In this document: positions 55,275 to 64,000 of the stretch, piece by piece
Position numbering within the stretch: position 1 is the first letter of the stretch
Layout: every line of letters starts with the position of its first letter
Assembly (NCBI GenBank): GCA_004352715.1
Contig: SCFE01000102.1
Location: 714,546-778,545, forward strand
Direction: 5' to 3'
Source of the DNA: Hofstenia miamia
Lineage: Eukaryota; Xenacoelomorpha; Acoela
Length of the DNA: 64,000 nucleotides
The notes under the pieces: model-generated
The model's database searches: none
Told to the model about the DNA's origin: nothing
The model's input: the letters and a program-made list of their open reading frames with translations, nothing else
Made by a program: the position numbers and the translations under genes

Positions 55275-56474
55275 TATACGCACAAATCATTAATCTAATA
55301 GAAATACAGCAAAATGTCACTAAACAATTATTGTAGTTCTTAAAATATTGTTTGAAAATTTCTTAATTTTAGTACGAATTGTTAACTTGTAGTACAATAT
55401 CTCCTTAGCAACTATTTTTAATGTTATTACCGCTGCCGTTACCTTCATCCGCTTTGTGAAAGAAAAATTCACTGGGTAGCCCAATCATCTTTCCAACCCA
55501 ATCAACCATCATCATTTCTAGCTCTGTGCAAGTAGGTGATGATTCCCATGTAAAACTAATGCACCCAAGACCTGTGCTTAAGAAATCAGCAAGCACACTA
55601 GGCCAGGAATGACCTAAATGACTTAAAATCGCGTTATACTTGAAATTGCTACATTAATCCACGTCAAATTTTTATAAACAATCACATATATTAAAAATTG
55701 ATACCAATGAAAAAAATGAAAGAAGCTCAAGACAAAAAAATCACACATAGGTGCTCTGGATGCTGTGGATTCTTTTATAGAAAGACAAAATAATCACTTT
55801 TTTTCAAAAATTTAGCTTTGCGATTCCTCAATTTCGTTCAATTTTCTTATGTATGAATATACCGTTTATAACAAAAATTTTCTTTGCATGTATCTACAGT
55901 TTTTAACCCTTAGACGTCTATATATTCATGAATCTTTTTGCATCAAGTGCATGTAAATATTTTAAACTTTTGTATTTAGCGCCAGAATATGTCATATATT
56001 CATATAAGGGTTTGAAATTTTTGCAATAATTTTGCAATAAAAATTTGAAAATAGATATTATATTATAAAATTATTTTTAAAAATAAATTTATAGTATATT
56101 TGTAATTGGCTTCACCTTCATTCACTTCTAATTGAAAAGTAAGACTTTGCAAATGCGACCTTAAAATGATAAATAATAAAAAGCATTAATGGTATTACAG
56201 TAAATTAAGGTAATCAAGATCACTAACCAGTAGGAAAATATGCAAAGAAATGTGGATGTTGCCAATGAGTTAAGCCGTCCATCACAACATCTTCTATGTC
56301 TTTGAATATATCATCCCATTCATGTGGATCATCGTTGGGCACACTAGGAACTCTTGATCGCATGAACCCCGGTTCTAAGGAAGAAGTCACATTTCTTTCA
56401 TCTAGATTTTCGAAATAATCTGCTATGTAATTGATCATTCGATGACCAACATTGCGAAACTCTTCCACATCCAT
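51506..56474 (-). CDS. aromatic-L-amino-acid decarboxylase-like enzyme, six exons, C-terminal exon(s) not found
   Basis: A PLP-dependent group II decarboxylase (decarboxylates an aromatic amino acid or histidine to the amine; cytosolic). Exons on the minus strand: 56474-56228, 55613-55431, 53479-53374, 52555-52276, 52125-51845, 51675-51506; all phases agree, giving 422 residues versus ~480 in the family. Landmarks: [72 protein letters not shown] (cofactor-stacking His), [22 protein letters not shown] (PLP-binding Asp) and NPNKWM (Schiff-base Lys). Odd points: NPNKW instead of the usual NPHKW (HDC uses NPSKW), and [12 protein letters not shown] instead of HWQIPLGRRFR. It could be an AADC, a tyrosine decarboxylase or a histidine decarboxylase; the substrate cannot be decided. 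The last ~60 residues should lie further left but were not seen. Confidence 0.88.
51845..52125 (-). CDS. decarboxylase exon 5 (PLP lysine)
   Basis: Acceptor AAATTAG|TTTGGA, donor TTTAG|GTAGTT in phase 2. Encodes [20 protein letters not shown], then [19 protein letters not shown] and [14 protein letters not shown]. Confidence 0.9.
52276..52555 (-). CDS. decarboxylase exon 4
   Basis: Acceptor AATCTAG|ATTAAG, donor AAAAAG|GTTTAT in phase 0. Encodes [20 protein letters not shown] to [13 protein letters not shown]. Confidence 0.88.
52560..53373. repeat. decarboxylase intron with a 20-bp TATACACTTATGTA minisatellite
   Basis: Within this intron, 53,115-53,350 is (TA)n grading into about nine 20-bp units of type ATACATATATACACTTATGT. 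The first units have ACTTATATAT and the later ones ACTTATGTAT, as if one variant had spread along the array. Confidence 0.85.
53374..53479 (-). CDS. decarboxylase exon 3
   Basis: Acceptor TTTTTAG|TTAAAA. Encodes [20 protein letters not shown], the Gly-rich/phosphate-loop block. Two overlapping donors are possible (GTAAGT at 53,377 and GTATCT at 53,373). Only the second keeps the frame with exon 4, so 53,374 is taken as the end. Confidence 0.8.
53486..54440. repeat. decarboxylase intron with (TA)n tracts
   Basis: (TA)n at 53,490-53,522 and 53,780-53,854. The rest is AT-rich without recognised features. Confidence 0.8.
54448..55239 (-). mobile_element. Tc1-like transposon relic in the decarboxylase intron
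   Basis: The terminus at 55,239 reads (minus strand) CAGTCGCGGCCATAATAG, a Tc1-type inverted-repeat start, next to TA. The transposase is frameshifted. ATG at ~55,061 begins [20 protein letters not shown] (first HTH). Then comes [19 protein letters not shown] (GRPR-like hook and second HTH) and [13 protein letters not shown]. Then comes a stretch with [15 protein letters not shown] and [10 protein letters not shown], holding the first catalytic Asp. The copy ends near 54,448, so the second and third catalytic residues and the other terminus are missing. Confidence 0.8.
55240..55430. repeat. (TA)n and intron remainder
   Basis: (TA)n at 55,239-55,271 next to the Tc1 end, then AT-rich intron up to exon 2. 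The Tc1 element requires a TA target, and the tract offers many. Confidence 0.8.
55431..55613 (-). CDS. decarboxylase exon 2
   Basis: Acceptor CATTTAG|GTCATT joins to give [14 protein letters not shown]. Includes [16 protein letters not shown] and [11 protein letters not shown]. Donor is GCAGCG|GTAATA, phase 1. Confidence 0.88.
56228..56474 (-). CDS. decarboxylase exon 1
   Basis: ATG at 56,474-56,472, donor ACTG|GTTAGT in phase 1. Covers the N-terminal helical region, ending in [14 protein letters not shown]. Confidence 0.88.
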
Positions 56475-58600
56475 GTTATGGATGAGAAAGAATTACTAAT
56501 ATTTGTTAATCTCTACAATTGAATGTTTATTTTATAAAAATGATAAGGAGATTTGTCAATTTGCAAATGAGCTCATTAGGTTAAAGTTGTAATTTCACAG
56601 AATGCAAATAATTATATAGAATATTCAATACCAGTTCACTTTTTCTATAATGGGTCGGAAATATGTACTTTGCAAATCACACACAATAAGCAAACACAAG
56701 ATGCATAAACTTGTATGCTTCATCTTCTAAACAGGTTGTAACAGTTGTTTTTCATATTGGTAGTTTGTAACAAAAAAATCAATAATTTTTAATTTTTTAA
56801 TTTTTCCATATTTTGGAATCCATTGTTATCTTAAAGATGTTCTCTATATGTATGAACTGTTGCAAGCAAAAAGTGTGAACTTTTTAGAATAATTTGTGAG
56901 CAATAATTCGAGGAACTACTCCTTACAAAATTACAAACAACATTGATTAACTACAGAGAAATAGTGTAAAAAAATCTATGAAAAATAGATAATTGTTCAA
57001 CCAACAGATTAAATCTGTAATATAAAAACTTAGCATGAATATAAAATGTCGCAAATGATTTACGCAATATGAATATCGTCTAATATTTTCAAGTTGTTTT
57101 ACTGATGTTTGTTATAAAACTTCCAAAGTTATCATTGTTTTTTTACAATAGACTAATGTTGAGATAGAAATTTTTTAATGCGGCATCCGCCCTTGAAAAA
57201 TTATTTGCAACGCGTAACCACTGTTTTCCTAAATATTTTACAGGGACCCGAGAATTGAATTTTTTTTGCGACTGAGCAATTTAGAACTTTTCAATAATAT
57301 TTCAAACTCAATTCATTTTCACTTGATATTTTTTTAGTATTTTATGGTTTCAGGAAACTATATTGAAAATACACATAATGTGGAATGGAAAGCATATGTG
57401 TAGTAGCCTGTACAAAATAATAATTATTTTCAGAAGCCTATGACCATGGTAAAACCGGATACCAACAGGTATTAATTGTATTGACACATCACTAATAGAC
57501 GAATAATGCTTTGATTATTGTAAATTTAAGATTGAATTACAAAAATATATTTAGAATTACATATGACAAATATCTAAGGCTGTCCTTAAGAAATGGGATT
57601 TTTATCATTGTTTTCTTCTTGAGAATTTTTGGTAAAATATTATTCCAATTGCTTTGCATGAATCCATGACAATAAAAAATTCATAAAATAATTTTCCAAG
57701 TCGTCATGGGGCATAATAGTATTTACCTTAACTGTTTAAAAATTTAATATCTACCACAGCATTGGGGATTTAACTACAACAAAAACGAAATATTGCTTTT
57801 CAACATCATTTAGATAATTTTGTATGCAACTGCGCATGATATTGTAGAAATTTTACCATGAATTTGTCCAATTTACACCTGCAGGTCACAGAAATCATAG
57901 TAAATATATTCTGCCAATCTCTAGGAAATTGGAGGGGAAGTTCCCTCAAGGTTCCATGGCAATGTAAATATTTGCTTTTTTTCAGGTGAAAAATTAAATT
58001 GCAAAAACAATGTAGGCAATTATCTGTTTCTTTAACCCTATTTACCAGAATGGGAAATTTTTACATACTTTTATAAATCGTAAAGTATTTGGACGATATT
58101 TGAAGCAATTTCTCCCATCCAATCTAACGCTATTGGACTTTTTCAACGTAATATTTTCAAAATTTTGATTCTGCCATATTGCGTTTTTACATGAAATTAT
58201 TGGTTGTTCCACATTTCAACATTTTATGTCTGTTTTAATATAAAAAATGTAACATGAATACATTAGACAGGCTTTGTTAACTCAGAAAGCATCATAAAAT
58301 TCTGTAAATTGGATAAATTACCGTTTTTTGTTACCTATCTTTGACAATGATGCTTTCAGCAGAATTATGATTACCGCATCATTTTTCTAACTGCCCCATA
58401 TTGTAGAAAAAGGATTGTTTTAGAAAGGAACAAAGTTTCATAGCAAAATATTTATAGAAGATAAATTTTCATGTCACAGGGGGGAGAGTTGTTTTAGCAA
58501 CATACAAAATTAGACTGTGGCAAATAGGGCTAAACATATAAATACAAAATTGATTGTTGATTTGAATAATAATTAATGTTTAATTTTTTAGATGTACTTT
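56475..58600. other. upstream flank of the decarboxylase gene, gene-free
   Basis: No exon, repeat or RNA gene recognised. Non-coding first exons or promoter elements may be present but cannot be identified by eye. Confidence 0.3.
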
Positions 58601-58631
58601 AATTGCGAAAACTTTAAAAAGCAATATTTAT

Positions 58632-58663
58632 CCGGTATATATAAATATATATATACATATATG

Positions 58664-58694
<31 letters not shown>

Positions 58695-58760
58695 GCAATT
58701 ATATATGTAAATACATATATATATATATATGCAACTATATATGCATGTATATATACTGGC
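58632..58760. repeat. (TA)n / TATG-rich microsatellite
   Basis: TATATACATATATG-type runs with GCAATTATATATG and GCAACTATATATG interspersed. Confidence 0.9.
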
Positions 58761-60300
58761 GTTGTATGTATATGCAATTATTTATACTAGAACTGTATAA
58801 TTTTTTGAAAAAACTATACTTTCTTAAATAATAAAATGTAATGTTAAACTAATGTACAATGTAGGTGTCTAAATATGCATACTAAAAATTATGAAAATTG
58901 AAGTTCACCTAAGGACCCCATATCCGACTGGCGCTGTATACAGTGGAATGTAGACGTCGCTGGCGCTCTATGCGCATCTAAAAAATGTTCCATATTATGC
59001 ACTGCCATTCAGAGAGGCATTAAGGGGAGGTCCCGGGATGGATCACCTCGTACCAAGATATTTGGCAAAAAAAGCTGCCCAAGCTAGTCGCAGAAAGCCA
59101 AAGTCCTATTCCATTTTTTCCGAAAAATGGCATATTTGCTCAAGAATAACATGATTTGATTCCGTTTTTCTTCCAAATCAATTAGGAATTTCCAAATTTT
59201 GCAGAACATATGTAAGAACAAATTAATTCGCTTATATTTAATTTACAATAAGCCATTGTTGTTCAACCACGTATTTTCATAGTACACAAATTGATTTCCA
59301 TAGAACAGTAAGCATCTGTATGTAAAGATTTGAAACATTATTATTAAATATTCCTATACAAAGTATAAGTCCATTAATAGTGGTTATAGCATAAGACAAG
59401 AAATTAATCTAAATTTGGAAAAACACTTCCAATTTCTACGAAGTTATCATTAAATACTTAGTTGCATTCCTCTATTTATTATTCAAAATGAAGTAATTCA
59501 TAAAAATTGGATCTAATTGTGTTGCAACTTTTTTCAAGTACATATGAAAGTAAATGCAATGAATTTTATCATTTTTCATTTTGAATTGCAAAGATCTTTT
59601 TTGATAACGTTTTGATGTCAGTCTATTGATAAGCGGCAAACCAAAATGCTAAATGTTTTCGTGGCTCAAATGGGATGTTGACACACATTTGAGACTGAGA
59701 ATATTTATCCAACAGGCTCATATTTGCAAATAGATATCCACCACTAGTACATTTTTGCAGCAGTATTAGTATATGACAATAACTTGTTAGGCCTGCTACT
59801 ACGGCCCTGAATATATAATAATTGTAAAATTCTAAATTTTGGTTTGAACAAATGTGAATCAGATGTGTTTTGTATTACAATTTCCTGAAATTATAACAAA
59901 CTTGCAGTGCAATACTGCCTAAGCCGAACCATGACAGAATTCCAGTTGTAAATGAAACTTTCTAAGTTCAGGTGCAGTTGTGAGTACATGCTTACTTAAA
60001 ACGGTTTGAGAATTTCTCATTTGTGGCTATCTATGTTCTACAAAAAATGGATTCAGTTGAGGAACTAGTGATCTAGATAGAGTGGACTTGATATTTTAAG
60101 CAAATAGTAATTCCGTGCATGTAGATACATATTAATGCAATATGGTTACTAATAAAAAATGTCCATACTATAAGTATACACCACTATCAGAAATTCCCAG
60201 ATCCACCACTGGCCCCAGTATGCATAATATTACTATTAATATTATATTATTATTATTAATATTTAAAATTTTCCAAAAGTTTTCTTAAATGTAGAGATAG
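58761..60300. other. gene-free DNA
   Basis: A slightly GC-richer patch (58,915-59,060, with GACTGGCGCTGTA and GGAGGTCCCGGGATGG) has no recognised identity. The rest is AT-rich. Confidence 0.3.
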
Positions 60301-60308
60301 TATTTATT

Positions 60309-60376
60309 AATTGAGTCATTTGACGAAATATGAGTTTTCCTAATTTTCCACTAAAACTTCGTGAAATGACTCAATT
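60309..60376. repeat. 19-bp inverted repeat with 30-nt spacer
   Basis: AATTGAGTCATTTGACGAA at 60,309-60,327 and its complement (one mismatch) at 60,358-60,376. This is an isolated hairpin; it could be the remains of a short inverted-repeat element. Confidence 0.75.
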
Positions 60377-60777
60377 ACATCGCCACCTACTAGAAATATT
60401 AAAAGCACATTTAAAGGCAACGACCTAGCAAAAATGATATCAGCTTAGAAATAGAAAATGTCACGATAAGCGAAAAATATTATTCAAAAATCACTTTAAT
60501 TATTAAATAAATTTGTTCAAAATTATTAGCAAATATATTTCGTCATTGTCAAAGGCATTGTCTTTAATAATAATTGCTTTCTTCTGTTTGATGTTATTTA
60601 CAATGTCACTAAATGAATACATTGATCGGAATAAACTGAAGTTTCACAAATTATTCTAGTAATTTTTTTTAAAAATATTAATATTTAAATACTTAAACCT
60701 AACCTAAGAACCTTACAATTTTTAGATAGTTTTAGACAAACAGATTAAAAATTAAAAAATTATATAGTATTTTATGA

Positions 60778-60834
60778 TTATATATATATATATATATGTA
60801 TGTATATATATATATATGTATATATATATATGTC
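60778..60834. repeat. (TA)n / TATG microsatellite
   Basis: TATATATGTATG-type run of about 55 bp. Confidence 0.9.
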
Positions 60835-63340
60835 TTGTGCAAACTAAGGAAGTTGTGAGTAAAATGGAATTAGACTTTCATAGGAACCATGATGACGGTA
60901 GCATACTGTATAAGTAATCCTAACACTTTGCGTGCTATAAAAAATAAATATATACATATAATATTTCTGCTTTCAAATCTCGCTCTTATTTCAAGATTCT
61001 AAAGAAAGCTTAAGATTTCGTCATCACGATCGTTCCCTGACTGAGTGTTTTTGGTCAAGTAACTCATTCCAAAGTCAACTAATCAATTTTCTGCAGTGAT
61101 ACGCATTTCAATTTCGATGAGGGAATTTAATTATATACAGTACGTGGTATCTGGAAGTACATCTTGATTACTTCATGAGATCTTGTGGCGGACTTGTGTT
61201 TGTGTCTTGTTTACCCAAAACAACATGCATCCTAACATTTAGAATTTTTTCCTTAATGGAAGAAATTTGTTTATTACATTGTTTTGAAATTTCAAATGTA
61301 TTAACAATTTAGTAAGCGCATTATTCTTATTTATACCATGTAAATAAAGGAAATAAAATTCAATGAATTATTAATATTAATTTGTGTTATGAAATATTCT
61401 TTAGAAATGTGTGTTCTATTGTATGTCATTTCTAATACCAATAGTAATTCGCTAAAAACCCGAAACCGAGCTCATTTTTTAGAAAACGCGAGCACTAACC
61501 TTGATTAATCGTTTTTTAATTGTACTTGATAAATTGCTCGTACAATTTTTTGTACAGATCATAATTTTCCTAAAAAAGACTAGCGTATAACAAATATTTT
61601 TTTATTTTTTAATTTTTTAATCCTTTATTATAAATCTTCGAAATTCTGTTCTATATTTTGCTCAAATTTTTTGCTTAATACAAAATTGAATATTGATTTG
61701 ATATATCATAGACATATTTTGCTTACCAAATATTATAAAATAAGAAAATATTAAATCGAATTTGTTCTGGACCCGTCCAGTGTTTTGTTCTTTGGTCCCA
61801 GACTCGCAGCACTCTAATTGAACAGCTACTCTATGTTATATAAAAAATACTTAGTGTGTGATGTATGTATTTTACTGTTGTTTTGTTTTGATTGTTGTGA
61901 GAAAAAGCCGCACAGAGGTAAGCTTATCATATGGGATCATCGGCAACACATTGATCCCTGAAATTTCGTAAGAGAAGAGGCAAACAGCAAGTGAATTAAC
62001 TCTATAATGATTCTAGCAAAGTCGCATTTGAACTTCGTTTCAAAATTTTTTTCCCATTATAGAGATTGCTCTGTTAAAGACTTTCGTTTTCTTAACCGCA
62101 AGATACACGCTGCGTTGTCCGTTAAAGACATTAAATTCTAGCAGCCAATTCCTTGTCAAAATATAGGAACAACTTGTCAGTAGACTTTATCAGTGAAATA
62201 CAGCAAGTCAAGCTAGGGGTTTTATTAAAGCTTGAGGATCTTGATTATATTGCTGATTTCCTAAAGCTTTTAATCGATGTAGAACTGCTAGTTATTTTCC
62301 TGAAACTGTGCCTGCCTGTCTGTTGTTCTTGACTATTCCCCGTCTCGGTAACATCTGCTAAATGACCTTTTAGTATACTACGATTGATCAAGAACTACTT
62401 GATGGCTTTAATCGTCCAGGAAAGATTGAATAATCCATTTTTATTGAAAAATATTGTCCAAACCCAAAACCTGATATTTGTAGTTGGAATGCCTTACAGG
62501 AGCATACCCAGGATTTTGACGAGGGACATCCCAAAAGTGATAAAGTGAGTGATGAAATTTTGAAAATATTCAAAAAATAAACATTGCAAAATGCATTTCA
62601 CCACTTAGTTTTTAAAGTTTTTAAAGTTTTACAGAAAGTTTTTTATTTAGCTAGTGAAAATCAATGTCGAGAACCTGACGGGGGACATTCCATCGTGTAC
62701 TCTCCTGGCGTACGCATTGACGCTTTACTCATAAAACATAAGCAAAAACGAAAAAAAAATCGTTGACTCAGATTTTTCCAATTACTTCAGATTTAAACAT
62801 TTGAACTGTGATTTGCCCAGATAACATCCCAAGTCCAAAATATAGTTTTTGGTAGATCTTTGCTTCTATTTAGATAAAATAGGAAAAAATACCGTGTGGA
62901 CGTATATTTTGGGTATCCTCAAGATTTGAAACTTTAGGCTAAAATTTAAATATTAAATTACAATATTTATCAATAATACTTGCTTACTCCAGAAATAAGG
63001 CAATGTTGAGTCATAAATAGGGTGGTTTACTTGTAACCTAATGCGACCGTGAAATGTAAATTTAAGAAAAGATAAAATTAACCTAATGGTAACTCTGAGA
63101 AAAATAAGGGTAATTTCGAAGCAATTTTGCATTAAAAACGTAGTTTTCAATGTTTTCTGTATTGAAGTTAGGATACTTTTAAAGTAATTTTCCGAGTTGC
63201 GAAGAAAAGCTTTCAGCTTTACAGATTGTCGTTGGAATTTCTGTCAGAAATACATATGTTTCTAGCGAGATAATTTGATTTTCCATCTGGAATATGTTTT
63301 GAGATCCACATAACGGAAGACGTTGTTATAGAGGAATATT
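60835..63340. other. gene-free DNA with possible transposon fragments
   Basis: A plus-strand stretch of about 50 codons at 62,165-62,330 (DFISEIQQVKLGVLLKLEDL) has no recognised relative. Near 62,497 and 62,675 the phrases TACCCAGGATTTTGACGAGG and ACCTGACGGGGGACATTCC resemble each other and may be parts of a decayed DNA element. CCCAGATAACATCCC at 62,817 resembles the MITE D terminus. Confidence 0.3.
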
Positions 63341-63868
63341 TTAATTCACATGGGTCAATATCAAACATGTTTTCCCCCAGTCAATATCTCGTGGAAATCG
63401 TCTTTTCACGTCCTTAATCGTGTAACTTCTATCTTCCGTTTTCTCCACTAAATCAATAACAAATCTGTAGCATTTCCTGATATGCATTATTAAATCATTG
63501 GTATTTTCTTTGTTTTGTATGCCCTTTTTTGCTTTTTCAGTGAGTATACCGGTGTTTTCGATGTCTTCCACTATTTTGCTCACTTCAAGAAGTTTATCTG
63601 AGTAATAAAGGGAAGCTGCTAACCAACTTGACCATCTGGATATATTCGGTTTAGGTGACTGACCAATTACTTCGAACATAGCTTTGTCAGTTTCAAAATG
63701 ACTGCCTATTTTCATAGTACAATTATGGAGAAGATGGGAAGCACATGTTATTGATGACGACGAGACATAATATTCATTCAACGTCTTCATGGCTGAGAAA
63801 TTATAGCTTGCTGAATCCGTAATGAAAAGGGCGATATTTTCTTTCTGCACTCCAAAAACCGAATGCAT
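63341..63868 (-). pseudogene. hAT-type transposase fragment (DUF659-like), right end of window
   Basis: 175 codons open: NIALFITDSASYNFSAMKTL, ITCASHLLHNCTMKIGSHF, KPNISRWSSWLAASLYYSDK. This matches the hAT RNase H-like core (TDxAxxMxxA...CxAHxLHNxxxxI...TRWxSxxxxxxY). The first catalytic Asp (TDSA) is present. Further upstream (63,880-64,000, minus) another frame reads MDETEIHEMIHFPAPFSDIE, then stops, and is probably unrelated or badly decayed. The C-terminal dimerisation domain is not seen; the frame ends at 63,341. Confidence 0.65.
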
Positions 63869-64000
63869 TCTTTAAAACTTTAAGAAGATGTTTTAGACTT
63901 GCATTAAATGAGGTATATCAACCGTGGACACTCAATGTCACTAAAAGGTGCGGGAAAATGTATCATTTCATGGATTTCAGTTTCGTCCATGATGAAAAAC

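Noticed and set aside
1-64000. tRNA, rRNA or other structured RNA genes; CRISPR arrays
   Set aside because: No convincing A/B-box pairs, cloverleafs, rRNA words or regularly spaced direct repeats with unique spacers were seen; all regular repeats are satellites or transposons.

Overview
This is an AT-rich (roughly 70% by eye) invertebrate animal genome window. Reasons: spliced genes with GT..AG introns, a monoamine-type decarboxylase gene, a motile-cilium gene (CFAP99) and a dense set of nested animal transposons (non-LTR, Ty3/gypsy, hAT, P-like, mariner, Tc1, several MITE families). I cannot name the species. A ciliary/flagellar gene implies cilia or flagellated sperm. Nothing prokaryotic is present (no operons, CRISPR arrays or ribosome-binding sites).

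Layout. 1-2955 (+): a four-exon gene (877 codons visible, open at the left edge) coding for a PIN-nuclease-like protein with a Cys-rich tail; probably a multicopy, transposon-derived family. 5.2-5.65 kb (-): LINE reverse-transcriptase relic. 5.96-10.0 kb (+): decayed P-element-like transposase, interrupted by a hAT element (6592-8444) and by a palindromic minisatellite. 10.0-12.95 kb (+): CR1-like LINE whose frame runs from an SGNH-esterase ORF1 through a 2A-like peptide into the endonuclease. 13.7-14.6 kb: ~122-bp satellite. 15.4-18.2 kb (+): hAT deletion derivative. 18.3-21.65 kb (-): decayed Ty3/gypsy element (Gag zinc knuckle, protease, RT). 22.4-27.8 kb (-): CFAP99, eight exons recovered, with a 560-codon LINE RT ORF in an intron. 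28.6-34 kb: LINE 3' ends and MITE families. 35.0-41.76 kb: a Ty3/gypsy element with both LTRs, holding a dead mariner and nested MITEs. 41.8-51.5 kb: mostly featureless AT-rich DNA with a GC-rich island and a hAT-like MITE. 51.5-56.5 kb (-): aromatic-L-amino-acid decarboxylase-like gene, six exons recovered, with a Tc1 relic in one intron. 56.5-64 kb: little recognisable until a hAT transposase fragment at the right end (-).

The two clear host genes (CFAP99 and the decarboxylase) are on the minus strand and appear to lack their 3' ends here. They are unrelated in function. Neither gives a long ORF; both were rebuilt from short exons with compatible splice phases, except for one unresolved CFAP99 junction.

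Assembly caution: at most of the single n bases and at several N runs, the same sequence occurs on both sides. These look like overlapping contig ends or haplotypes placed side by side, so the tandem copies at 10.0-10.45, 19.5-19.9 and 40.5-41.4 kb are probably not real.
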